Notes: generated by a model not told the origin, from the sequence alone. A stretch of DNA of 64,000 nucleotides from Alphaproteobacteria bacterium (GCA_016869715.1 VGDM01000009.1:1-64000), one strand, 5' to 3'; counted from the stretch's first letter, positions 40,746 through 49,991 are shown. Translations and numbers: made by a program.

Positions 40746-41408
40746 GTGCACGCCGCGCCGCTCATCACCCCGTCGCTTCTCGCCGCCGATTTCGCCAAAC
40801 TCGGTGAGGAAGTGCGTGCAGTGACCGCAGCAAGCGCCGATTGGCTGCATTTGGATATCATGGATGGGCATTTCGTTCCGAATATCTCCTTCGGGCCGGG
40901 GCTTATCAAAGCGCTCCGTCGCCACACCACCATCCCCTTTGATGTGCATCTGATGATCGCCCCGGTTGACGCCTATTTGCAGGCTTTCGCCGATGCCGGG
41001 GCGGATCTGATTTCGCTGCATCCCGAAGCGGGGGCGCATTTGCATCGCTCACTGCAAACCATTCGGGGCCTCGGCAAAAAGGCCGGCGTGGTGCTGAACC
41101 CGGCCACACCCATCGCGGCCATCGAACATGTGATGGATCTTTGCGATCTTATCCTGGTCATGTCGGTCAATCCCGGCTTTGGCGGGCAGAGCTTCCTGGA
41201 AAGCCAATTGCCGAAAATCGAAAAGCTGCGCCGGCTGATCGAAGCCTCGGGCCGCGATATCCGCTTGCAGGTGGATGGCGGCGTCACGGCCAAAACCGCG
41301 CCGCTTTGCGTGAATGCCGGCGCGGATGTGCTGGTGGCGGGAACCGCCGTATTCGGTGCGCCGGATTACGCCGCGGCGATCAAGGCTTTGCGCGGGGGTG
41401 CAGCATGA
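40746..41408 (+). CDS. rpe: Ribulose-phosphate 3-epimerase (GTG start)
   Basis: [85 protein letters not shown]. Confidence 0.96.
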   Translation: MHAAPLITPSLLAADFAKLGEEVRAVTAASADWLHLDIMDGHFVPNISFGPGLIKALRRHTTIPFDVHLMIAPVDAYLQAFADAGADLISLHPEAGAHLHRSLQTIRGLGKKAGVVLNPATPIAAIEHVMDLCDLILVMSVNPGFGGQSFLESQLPKIEKLRRLIEASGRDIRLQVDGGVTAKTAPLCVNAGADVLVAGTAVFGAPDYAAAIKALRGGAA

Positions 41409-43063
41409 TCAACCTGCTGCGCGGCGCAAGACAAAAACTGGCACGTCTCCGCCCCGTGCGGGTGCCCGATGCCCCTGCCCGCCCCTTCCGTGATCTGTGG
41501 CCCGGCGATGCCGCGCGCGGCGCGCGGCTGCTGCGCGGAGAAGCCGATTTCGCCGGCACCATCCGCCCCATGCGCCTACTCGCCGAAGGGGGTGAGCCCT
41601 GGGGTGGCAAGGGTGCCTCCCCTACCTGGCGCGCCTCGGCGCTTGGTTTCGCCTGGATGCGCGATTTGCGCGCGCTTGGCACCGATGCCGCGCGGCTCCG
41701 CGCCCGTGCACTCACAGCCGATTGGCTGCAAAGCGGCTGGGAAGAAGATATTGCCGATGCGGCAGAGGTGTTCGGCGCGCGCATTTCCGCATGGCTTGGC
41801 CATTGGGATTTCTTCGCTGCGACCGCCGAGGATGTCTTCCGTCGCCAGGTAATGCAGCGCCTCGCGCAGGATGCGCGCGATCTGGTCGGCGCGCTGCCGG
41901 CGGAAGAAGAACACCGCGGCGCGCTGGTGGCGCTGAAGGGTGCGCTTGCCGCCGCCGTTGCACTGGAAGAAGAGGCCTATCTGCAACGCGCCATTCGCTT
42001 CCTGCCTGCCGAGATTGAGCGTCAATTCCTGCCCGATGGCGGGCACGTGGAACGCTCCCCCGCGCAGCAACTCGCGGCGCTGCAAGACCTGATTGAAATC
42101 CGCAATCTGCTGCATGGTGTTGGCGTGGAAGCGCCGCCACATTTGCTGGCGGCACTCGACCGCGCGGCGCCGGCTTTGCGTTTATTCCGCCATGGCGATG
42201 GCGGCTTGGCGCTGTTCAATGGCGCGCGGGAAGAAAACTCGGCGCTGCTTGATCTGGTGCTGACGCAAGGCCAGGCGCGCGGGCGCGGCGCGCTGGAATT
42301 GCCGGAAACCGGCTTTCAGCGCCTGCAAGCCGGGCGCAGCGTCATCATAATGGATGCCGGGCCGCCGCCACGCGGGCGCGCGGGCGCTACTGGCCTCGGT
42401 GGCTTGCCGAGCGGCGCGGATCGCTTCGCCCATGCCGGCACGCTTTCCTTTGAAATGTCGGTCGGGCGTGATCGGCTGATCGTCAATTGCGGCGCGGCCC
42501 CAGCCGGTGAGGAAGGCTGGCGCGATGCGCTGCGCGCCACCGCCGCCCATTCAACGCTCGTGCTGTCCGACACCAATTCAAGTGAGCTCCGCCCCGAGGG
42601 CCTTGGCCGCAAGCCTGAGACCATTGAAGTGGAGCGTCAGGAAGCAACCGGCGCGCAATGGCTGGAAGCAAGCCATGATGGCTGGCGCGGCCCCTTTGGC
42701 GCGGTGCATCGCCGGCGGCTTTACTTGGCCGAATCAGGCGATGATTTGCGCGGTGAGGATGTGCTGGAATTGCCGCCCGATGCGCCGGTGCCGATTTTCG
42801 TCGCGCGCTTTCATCTGCACCCCGCGGTGACGGCGAATCTGTTGCAGGATGAAAGCGCGGTACTGCTGCGGCTCGCTTCCGGTGCGGGCTGGAAGCTGCG
42901 CGCGAAGGGCGCGCGTGTTGCTTTGGAAGACAGCATCTATCTGGGTGGTGAGGCGCGGCGCAGCCTGCAAATCGTGCTCTACGCGGAAGACAATGAGGTT
43001 TCGCTGCAATGGGCAATCACGCGTGTAAGCCTGCCCGGCACAGCACCCATCCCAAGCGCGTGA
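41405..43063 (+). CDS. Heparinase II/III family protein
   Basis: [17 protein letters not shown] start; [24 protein letters not shown], heparinase II/III C-terminal [19 protein letters not shown] overlap with rpe. Confidence 0.85.
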   Translation: MINLLRGARQKLARLRPVRVPDAPARPFRDLWPGDAARGARLLRGEADFAGTIRPMRLLAEGGEPWGGKGASPTWRASALGFAWMRDLRALGTDAARLRARALTADWLQSGWEEDIADAAEVFGARISAWLGHWDFFAATAEDVFRRQVMQRLAQDARDLVGALPAEEEHRGALVALKGALAAAVALEEEAYLQRAIRFLPAEIERQFLPDGGHVERSPAQQLAALQDLIEIRNLLHGVGVEAPPHLLAALDRAAPALRLFRHGDGGLALFNGAREENSALLDLVLTQGQARGRGALELPETGFQRLQAGRSVIIMDAGPPPRGRAGATGLGGLPSGADRFAHAGTLSFEMSVGRDRLIVNCGAAPAGEEGWRDALRATAAHSTLVLSDTNSSELRPEGLGRKPETIEVERQEATGAQWLEASHDGWRGPFGAVHRRRLYLAESGDDLRGEDVLELPPDAPVPIFVARFHLHPAVTANLLQDESAVLLRLASGAGWKLRAKGARVALEDSIYLGGEARRSLQIVLYAEDNEVSLQWAITRVSLPGTAPIPSA

Positions 43064-43079
43064 GCACGCAAAGCGCCCC

Positions 43080-44192
43080 ATGAAAATCTGTTTTGTCGCG
43101 AATGTGGATTTCGCCATGCGGCATTTCATTTTGCCGGTGATGCGCGGCGCGCGCGCGCGTGGGCATGAGGTTGTCGGGCTTTGCGCCGAAGGCCCCTTGC
43201 TTGAGTTTCCCCGCGCTGAGGGGTTTCGCATTGAAGCCATTCCCATGGCGCGCAGCATGAACCCGCTGGCACAGTGGCGCGCCTATACGGAGGTGCGTGA
43301 TTTCCTGAAGCGCGAAGGGTGCGATCTGGTGCATGCGCATATGCCGATCAGTGGCTTGATCGGGCGCGCGGCGGCGCGGGCAGCTGGCGTGCCGCGCATT
43401 GCCTATACCTGCCATGGTTTTCTGTTCAATCAGCCAGGCCCTGGGTGGCGCCGCACCTTGGCGCTGGAATTGGAATGCGCTGCCGGGCGCATCACGGATA
43501 TCTATCTGACTGTCAGCGCGGAAGAGGCAGAAGATGCGCGCAGGCTTGGTATTCACCCGCATGCAACGGCCATTTTGAATGGGCGCGATCCGGCGCAATT
43601 TCATCCCGATGCTGATGCGCGCCTTAGTTTACGCGCCGAATTGGGCGCTGATCCCGATGATTGTGTGATCATCGCGGTCTCCCGGCTGGTGCGCCACAAG
43701 GGCTATCCAGAATTGCTGCGCGCCATGGAGGCAACGCCCGAAAATGCGCGGCTTTGGGTGGTGGGCGAACGGCTAGCCTCCGACCACGGCCAGGATATGG
43801 AACCGCATTTCGCCCGCGCGGCCGCAGCGCTCGGCCCCCGGCTGCAAAGACTTGGCTATCGGCATGATGTGGCGCGGTTGCTGGCGGCGGCGGATATTTT
43901 CTGCCTACCCTCGCATTTTGAGGGCCTGCCCATGAGCGTGATTGAAGCCATGCTGACCGGCCTGCCCGTGGTGGCGACCGATATCCGCGGCCCACGCGAA
44001 CAGGTGGTGGCAGGCGAAACAGGCCTGTTGGTGCCGCCCGCCACCATCCCGCCCCTGGCCGAAGCGCTGTCCCGGCTTGCGAGCGACCCAGCACTACGCA
44101 CCCATCTGGGTGAGGCCGGGCGCGCCCGCGCGTTGGAACGATTTGATGAGGCGAAGATTATCGCGCGTACGTTGGATTTGTTGGGGTTGTAG
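43080..44192 (+). CDS. Glycosyltransferase family 4
   Basis: HAHMPISGLIGRAAARAAGVPRIAYTCHGFLF, VSRLVRHKGYPELLRAM, LPSHFEGLPMSVIEAMLTGLPVVATDIRGPREQVVAGETGLLVPP. Confidence 0.93.
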   Translation: MKICFVANVDFAMRHFILPVMRGARARGHEVVGLCAEGPLLEFPRAEGFRIEAIPMARSMNPLAQWRAYTEVRDFLKREGCDLVHAHMPISGLIGRAAARAAGVPRIAYTCHGFLFNQPGPGWRRTLALELECAAGRITDIYLTVSAEEAEDARRLGIHPHATAILNGRDPAQFHPDADARLSLRAELGADPDDCVIIAVSRLVRHKGYPELLRAMEATPENARLWVVGERLASDHGQDMEPHFARAAAALGPRLQRLGYRHDVARLLAAADIFCLPSHFEGLPMSVIEAMLTGLPVVATDIRGPREQVVAGETGLLVPPATIPPLAEALSRLASDPALRTHLGEAGRARALERFDEAKIIARTLDLLGL

Positions 44193-44197
44193 GCGCT

Positions 44198-45183
44198 TCA
44201 CTCCGCCGTGGCGCCGGCGTCCCTGACAATCTCGGCCCAAATCGGCATTTCTGCCTGCACAAAGCGGCCAAATTCTTCTGGGCCTTCGCTCGGTAGCGCT
44301 TGTAGCCCTTCATGCGCGAAACGCGCCTGCACGGACTGTTACGCCAATACGGCGCGGAGGGCGCTGAACATCCGGTCCCGGATTGGGTTCGGCAGGCGTG
44401 CTGCGGTCCACACGCCCCACCAGCCAGTGATGTGAAGCGCGGGCAGCCCCGCCGCTTCGCTGCCCGGCACATCGGGAATGACCGGCGATGGCAAACGCGT
44501 GCTGAGTGACAGCGCCTTCAACGTGCCGGCGCGGATTTGCGGTAGTGCCACAGGCGGTGTGCCAACCAGGATTTGTACATCCCCAGCCAGCACGGCTTGC
44601 AGCGAAGGCGCACCACCTTGGAAGGGCACATGAGTAATGTCCTGCCCCGTCACTTTCGCAAGCTTGGCGCCCACCAGATGGCTTGGCGTGCCGATGCCAG
44701 GTGTTGCGTAATTCCTACGCCCCGGTTGCGCGCGCATCCGCGCCGCGAGCTCCACCAGGTTATTGATGCCGGTATCAGCGCGCACGGCGATGATCAGCGG
44801 CAGGTCACTCACGCGCGTGATCGGCGTGAAATCATTGATGGGATGAAAGGGCAGGCGGCGATACATGGCCGGGTTCACCGCATGGGTGAAATTGCCGCCG
44901 AGAAGTTCGTGTAGCCATCCGGCTCGCTCCGCGCGACATGTTCGGCAGCGATATTGGAACCGGCGCCAGGGCGGTTATCCACGATGATGGTGGCGCCGCC
45001 CAACTCGCGCGCCAAAGGATCGCTCAGCGTGCGTGCAGGGAAGTGGCCGGAGCCGCCGGGCGGAAAGCCAACCACAAGCCTGATAGGCCGACCTGCGGGC
45101 CAGACAGCGCCGGATTGCGCGGCGGCGTGCTGGGATGGGGCGAAGACGAACGGCGCGGCAAGGAGGGTTCGGCGGTGAAGCAT
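44198..45183 (-). pseudogene. Degraded Bug/TctC family receptor: frameshift and in-frame TAA
   Basis: Frame A MLHRRTLLAAPF...SEPDGYTNFSAAISPMR* (ends 44875); frame B ...GGNFTHAVNPAMYRRLPFHPINDFTPI...AVLA*(44339); after TAA same frame continues QSVQARFAHEGLQALPSEGPEEFGRFVQAEMPIWAEIVRDAGATAE* to 44198. Confidence 0.9.
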
Positions 45184-45347
45184 TCTTGCTCTCCCGGTGC
45201 TGGTCTTGGTAGGTTTTTGGGGCTGGACCGGGACCAAAACTGACAGGCCGGCGCGGCGCGATCAATCAGGGACCCTACCGCCTTTTAAGGCATTGCGGCA
45301 TCGTGGCAGAGTTGCAATGATGAAAAAATCACCGGGAAGGATCTCTA

Positions 45348-45992
45348 ATAAAGCGTTGTTTTCGCCTACCCCTCCTGTTTTTTTCGATGGCCACATTGTC
45401 AGCTTGCGCTACCGCCACAAGTGGAACCGACCACACCTTATTGGTAGAGTCCGATTCCGTCAGCGCAACTTGCCTCTTGCGTCGCGGGGGCACAAATATC
45501 GCGTCCGTTAATCCCACCCCTGGATCCATGCGCACCAGCAAATCACGCAACGACATTACGGTGAGTTGTGAAAAGGCAAATCATGAGCCGACCAGTAGCA
45601 CCGTCACCGCCGGCTTCCAGGCAATGACTCTGGGCAATGTGTTGATTTGCGGTGTCATCGGGCTGGCTGCTGACCTCGCTTCCGGTGCGGCGATTACCTA
45701 CCCAGAATCGGTCAAGGTGGTGCCCCGGCCACAACGCTTCCCGAGTGGAGCCGCGCGCGATGCGTCTTTTGAGGGGCGGCTTGTCGATACCCGTGCTAAT
45801 TTTGCAAGGCGCATCGAAAGTGCGCAAGGCGCCTGTGGTGGTGCTACGGATCAAAGCTGCTTGCAACGCATTCGCAAATTACGTTATCAGGAACAGGAAG
45901 AAATCGGCGTATGGAAGAACGGCGCGCATCCAATCCGACTGGAACCTGAGGGCGGGAAGTACCTCATGGGGGTACCCGCTTCGCCCCCATGA
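45348..45992 (+). CDS. Putative lipoprotein paralog 1, apparent ATA start (canonical ATG only at 45387 inside the signal peptide)
   Basis: GGAAGGA SD, 6 nt, then ATA; (I)KRCFRLPLLFFSMATLSAC lipobox; paralogous to 46045-46632. Confidence 0.6.
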   Translation: MKRCFRLPLLFFSMATLSACATATSGTDHTLLVESDSVSATCLLRRGGTNIASVNPTPGSMRTSKSRNDITVSCEKANHEPTSSTVTAGFQAMTLGNVLICGVIGLAADLASGAAITYPESVKVVPRPQRFPSGAARDASFEGRLVDTRANFARRIESAQGACGGATDQSCLQRIRKLRYQEQEEIGVWKNGAHPIRLEPEGGKYLMGVPASPP

Positions 45993-46044
45993 CCGGCCAA
46001 AGGTCGAGCTTCCGCTGAACATTTTGCAGGATTGGGGGTGATTA

Positions 46045-46632
46045 ATGGTCCAGAAATTTCCGATGCTCCGGCCCATCCGCCAATTCCTGCTGCTCAGCTT
46101 CTTGGCGCTTCTCTCCGGCTGAGCCACTGTAACGACCGGGACAGAGCATGCAATGCTCATTCAGACCGAACCTGCTGGCGCTGCCTGCATCTTGCAGAGA
46201 AATGAGTCGATTTTCGGCGCCGTCAATCCAACCCCGGCTTCAGTACGAAACGGCAAATCGCATCATGATATTCGTGTGCAATGTGAAAGGGCAAATTACC
46301 AAGCGACCAGCAGGCTCGTCACCGCTAGCTTTCAAGCCATGACCGCGGGCAATCTTTTGATCGGTGCGATCATTGGCCTCGCGGCGGATCTAGCCTCTGG
46401 GGCAGCGACAATCTATCCAAAAGGCATCACGGTAGTTCTTTGGCCTGGTAGCTTTTCGAGCCCCGAGGAGCAAAACGCTTTTTACGAGGCAAGGCGCACG
46501 GAAGCCATGGCGGATTTCGTGCAGCGTTACGAAAAAGCGCGCAAGGCCTGCGGACGGCGGATGGATCAGAACTGCCAACAGCGCTTGACTGACTTGCAAA
46601 CAGGCTATCGGCAAGAGAATTGCGCTTGCTGA
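46045..46632 (+). pseudogene. Putative lipoprotein paralog 2, TGA in place of the lipobox Cys codon
   Basis: MVQKFPMLRPIRQFLLLSFLALLSG-TGA(46120)-ATVTTGTEHAMLIQ...; same frame continues to 46632; aligns with paralog 1. Confidence 0.7.
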
Positions 46633-46713
46633 TCCAAAGGCGCCGCCAGACGCCTATCAGTTAATTGCGCGCAACCGGAATCAAAGAATAAGTTCAGCCT
46701 CTCATCATCCCGC

Positions 46714-47142
46714 CTACCCCACCCCCAACCGCTTCCAAACCCCATCCGCATGCGCGATCAGCCGATCACCCGCCGTCAACTGCCCGCGCACGAAAACGAT
46801 GGAACGCGTGACACGCATCACCTCAGCTTCCGCCACCAGGAAATCTCCCTGCTTGGCGCCGGAGATGAAATGCACATTCAACTGCACCGTCACATTGGGG
46901 CCGCGATCCGCTGCTTCCCACACCGTATGGCCAAGGGTTTGATCCAAGAAGGTAGAAATCATGCCGCCATGGACAATACCGTGGATATTGCTGTGCTTTT
47001 CTTCGACCAGCAGGCCATGCAGGCGCCGCCCATCCACGGTTTTCTGCCAAAAAGGGCCGACCAGGGCGGGGAAGCCATCCTCATGCCAGACGAAATCCGT
47101 CCAGCCATCGGCGGCGGGGTCATAGGGTGTTTTCGCGTTCAT
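46714..47142 (-). CDS. PaaI-family hotdog thioesterase
   Basis: HSNIHGIVHGGMISTFLDQTLGHTV, VTVQLNVHFISGAKQGDFLVAEAEVMRVTRSIVFVRGQL. Confidence 0.9.
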   Translation of the reverse strand: MNAKTPYDPAADGWTDFVWHEDGFPALVGPFWQKTVDGRRLHGLLVEEKHSNIHGIVHGGMISTFLDQTLGHTVWEAADRGPNVTVQLNVHFISGAKQGDFLVAEAEVMRVTRSIVFVRGQLTAGDRLIAHADGVWKRLGVG

Positions 47143-47223
47143 GGGGGCGGGTGTAACGCAAAGCGGGCCGCGGGTGAAATGCCGGCCCTCGTCAAGCTTG
47201 GCACAAAGAGTTAGGCTTTCCAG

Positions 47224-47838
47224 ATGCAGCTTTTCCATTCCGCCGGCTCGCCCTATGCCCGCATCGCCCGCATGGCGGTTCTGGAACTTGGCCTTGAAGG
47301 CCGCATTGCCTTTACCGAAACCACCTTGCGCGATCCGGCTTCCTCCCTGTTGCCGCATAACCCGGTGGGGCGCGTGCCATCACTCGTGCTGGCAGATGGC
47401 ACCACCATCACGGAAACGACGCCCATTCTGATGGTGCTGGATAGTTTCGTGGCACCAGAAAAACGCCTTTTGGGTGATGGCGCCGATGGCTGGAAGCGGC
47501 TTGCCGCCTATGGCCGTGTGCTTGGCATGCTTGATGGTATCGCGGTCTGGAACCGCGAATTGCGCCGGCCTGTCCATGAAAGATCACCGGGCGTGATTGT
47601 TTTGGAAGAAACCCGCGCCGCGCGCATTGCGGCCGCGCTGCAGGATGATGTTGCACAGGGTGTTTATGCAGTGCCTGATGCTGGCTTCCTCACGCTACTC
47701 GCCGTGCTTGGCTATTGCGAAAGGCGTCATCGTGTTTGGGCTTGGCGCGATGGCGTGCCCAACCTCGCGGCCTGGTTTGATCGCGTGTCAGGCCGTGCTT
47801 CCTTCGCCGCCACCATGCCGCCCGTGAGCGGCATCTGA
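47224..47838 (+). CDS. Glutathione S-transferase family protein
   Basis: MQLFHSAGSPYARIARMAVLELGLEGRIAF, NPVGRVPSLVLADGTTITETTPIL. Confidence 0.88.
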   Translation: MQLFHSAGSPYARIARMAVLELGLEGRIAFTETTLRDPASSLLPHNPVGRVPSLVLADGTTITETTPILMVLDSFVAPEKRLLGDGADGWKRLAAYGRVLGMLDGIAVWNRELRRPVHERSPGVIVLEETRAARIAAALQDDVAQGVYAVPDAGFLTLLAVLGYCERRHRVWAWRDGVPNLAAWFDRVSGRASFAATMPPVSGI

Positions 47839-47839
47839 C

Positions 47840-48061
47840 ATGCTTCCCCCAGCGCCGCGCCATAATGGCGGCCCGACCTTGGATGAGGAGCAAGATGTCA
47901 ATGCCTCCTGGCGCGCCTGGCATTGGCGCCGCGCCCATAAGCGCGCCTGGAAAATCCCTCCGCGGGAGATTGCGCTAAGGCGCCTCGCGCGCGCTGAGGA
48001 ATTGGGCATCACCTACAAGGAATATACGCTCGAAATTCTGGAACGCGGCAAGTATCTTTAG
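47840..48061 (+). CDS. Small basic hypothetical protein (73 aa)
   Basis: MLPPAPRHNGGPTLDEEQDVNASWRAWHWRRAHKRAWKIPPREIALRRLARAEELGITYKEYTLEILERGKYL; immediately downstream of GST gene. Confidence 0.65.
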   Translation: MLPPAPRHNGGPTLDEEQDVNASWRAWHWRRAHKRAWKIPPREIALRRLARAEELGITYKEYTLEILERGKYL

Positions 48062-48079
48062 TGTAATTGCCAATACCGC

Positions 48080-48463
48080 TCACGGTGAGGCATTCAGGAG
48101 CCTCGGCTCTCCCATCTTGAACCAGGCCTTGGAAATCTCCCCGTCTCCGACCTCATAGAGTGCAATCACGTCAACCTCGCCAGGGCCTTCCGGGAATGTC
48201 CGCGTTAAAACCTCCCGATCAATGACAAGGTTACCCAAGCATAATCGCGTGATCAGGCGCCCGTGCGAATTCGGTTCGCGAAAACGCATCAGATGCTGCT
48301 CCCGGACCTCTGCAACTCCCTTGGCCAAAGGCTGGTCCGAAAAGCCGTAATAGCAGCAATCCTCGGCCCACCAACGCATAAAGGCATCAACATCTCGCGC
48401 GTTACAGACTTCAAGTTGTTGCTGCACACAGTGCGCTGGGTGGGTGGACTGGTTGTCTTCCAT
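48080..48463 (-). CDS. SnoaL/NTF2-like (steroid delta-isomerase-like) protein
   Basis: QLEVCNARDVDAFMRWWAEDCCYYGF... fold pattern. Confidence 0.75.
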   Translation of the reverse strand: MEDNQSTHPAHCVQQQLEVCNARDVDAFMRWWAEDCCYYGFSDQPLAKGVAEVREQHLMRFREPNSHGRLITRLCLGNLVIDREVLTRTFPEGPGEVDVIALYEVGDGEISKAWFKMGEPRLLNASP

Positions 48464-48517
48464 GTTACTTTCCTTTGTTCAGATCATAACATTGTCCACG
48501 ACGAAAGGACGCGGCGA

Positions 48518-49357
48518 TCAGCCCGGCACCAGCACCGCTTCCAGCGTCATCAGCACGGGATTATCGCCAGGCGTCAGCACGCCCGCGCTCAAACGCCCGG
48601 TCAAATCCACCATCGCCACATCAAGCCGCGTGGCACCCGGGCGAATCACACCATCGCGGATCAGCATTTCGGTCGCGAAATTATCCACCAGCGGCGCATT
48701 GGCATAACGCGCGCCGATGATGCTGCCGACACCGCCATGCAGCCGCGCGGAAGCAAAGCCGGCTCTCGCCGCCGCCGTTTCAAATGCCGCGGTAACATCC
48801 TGATTGGGGCAAAGCCGGATCGCGATGCCATTGGCGCTGGTAGCATTTGGCGGCGAGGTCGCAACAGGGGTGAAAAGGTTGAAGCCCGTTTCGGCATCCT
48901 GGCGTGCTTCAAACCGCGCGCCTGAAATCAGCACACCCTGCGCGCGGATTGGAGCGGCGATGTTGGTTTCTTCAGGCAGCATATGGCCACCGCCGGCGCG
49001 GCCATCGGCTTCGGTCCAGAAGCCATGGCAGTGAAAGAAGGGCGCGCCATCGCGAAAGCCGACCGTGATGGACGCCACATCAAGCCGCGTGGCGCCCGCG
49101 GGGCGGAAAGTGTCGCTGTAATAGGCAGCATGGGATAGGTCAGGCGCCAGCGCCGGGATCACATAAGCGAATGGCGCAAGCGCGCCGCCCGAGAGCGTGA
49201 GGCACCCACCTTCTGCTCCATGCGCACGGGCCAAATCATGCAAAGCAGTAAGCAAGCTGGCGCCGCGCGGCAATCCCACATCCACAGCCTGCGCGCGCAC
49301 CGGATGGGCGATGATGCGCTCGGGCCCGGCAGGCCCCGGTTGCTGGATATGGCGCAT
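48518..49357 (-). CDS. PPC/DUF296 domain protein, apparently two tandem PPC halves
   Basis: LPRGASLLTALHDLARAHGAEGGCLTLSGGAL... and second half GFASARLHGGVGSIIGARY...GATRLDVAMVDLTGRL. Confidence 0.75.
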   Translation of the reverse strand: MRHIQQPGPAGPERIIAHPVRAQAVDVGLPRGASLLTALHDLARAHGAEGGCLTLSGGALAPFAYVIPALAPDLSHAAYYSDTFRPAGATRLDVASITVGFRDGAPFFHCHGFWTEADGRAGGGHMLPEETNIAAPIRAQGVLISGARFEARQDAETGFNLFTPVATSPPNATSANGIAIRLCPNQDVTAAFETAAARAGFASARLHGGVGSIIGARYANAPLVDNFATEMLIRDGVIRPGATRLDVAMVDLTGRLSAGVLTPGDNPVLMTLEAVLVPG

Positions 49358-49402
49358 GGTCTTTCTGCCCCCCTGGTCGTCGCCGCCCAGTCTCGAGGGG
49401 TT

Positions 49403-49684
49403 TCAATGCAGCGTAAACACCCCATTGGCATAACGAAGCTCCGCCGGGCGCGTCAGCGCGGCCGAGGCAATGCGGACCAAATGCAAAGGCCCGTCAATTT
49501 CGCGCCGCCAAAAGGCGAGGAAGCGGTCCAATTCCGGGAAATCGGGCGCCCGATCCAGCTTCTGCCAAATGAAGCTCTCCAGCACATGCGGGTGATCGGG
49601 CAGATGATAGAGCAATTCGGCCGTAGTCAGCCGCCAATCCGGAATTCGCACCACGTTTGCGAAGCCCTGAAGTTTAAGGCTCAT
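49403..49684 (-). CDS. usg: Usg family protein
   Basis: WRLTTAELLYHLPDHPHVLESFIWQKLDRAPDFPELDRFLAFWRREIDGPLHLVRIA. Confidence 0.85.
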   Translation of the reverse strand: MSLKLQGFANVVRIPDWRLTTAELLYHLPDHPHVLESFIWQKLDRAPDFPELDRFLAFWRREIDGPLHLVRIASAALTRPAELRYANGVFTLH

Positions 49685-49698
49685 TTTCCTTGCTCCTA

Positions 49699-49748
49699 TG
49701 CTGTCACAAGCGATCCTGCCCGGTGCTGTCACAAGCGATCCTGCCCGG
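49699..49748. repeat. Perfect 25-bp tandem direct repeat upstream of usg
   Basis: TGCTGTCACAAGCGATCCTGCCCGG repeated twice head-to-tail (49699-49723, 49724-49748). Confidence 0.95.
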
Positions 49749-49823
49749 CTTGCCGCCGAGGGGGCATTAAGCTTGCCATGACAACCCGGGAATTTTTCAA
49801 GAAAAATGTTTGATATGAATGTA

Positions 49824-49850
49824 TTAGCACTTGCATGCTTCGAGCGCTGC
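49824..49850 (+). promoter_or_regulatory. Degenerate CIRCE-like element
   Basis: TTAGCACTT-N9-GAGCGCTGC; left half 8/9, right half 6/9 to TTAGCACTC-N9-GAGTGCTAA. Confidence 0.35.
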
Positions 49851-49887
49851 CAACCGCTTGACGTGCCGCGCCGGCCAGACTACATAA

Positions 49888-49914
49888 TTGGCACTCCTTT
49901 GGGGTCAGTGCTAA
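49888..49914 (+). promoter_or_regulatory. CIRCE element (HrcA operator) upstream of groESL
   Basis: TTGGCACTC-CTTTGGGGT-CAGTGCTAA; 8/9 in each half with exact 9-nt spacer. Confidence 0.9.
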
Positions 49915-49991
49915 CGGCCGGGGCGCCTTCGGTGACCGACCAGTCTTCCCAGAGTGAGGCATCATCAACCCGAGGCTCAGAAGAGGACCTT

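Noticed and set aside
46120-46122. Selenocysteine insertion at the TGA in lipoprotein paralog 2
   Set aside because: No tRNA-Sec, selB, selD or evident bacterial SECIS hairpin seen, and Sec in a lipobox would not be a known Lgt substrate. The SelA-like gene at 33618 sits in a catabolic operon. Nonsense mutation is preferred.
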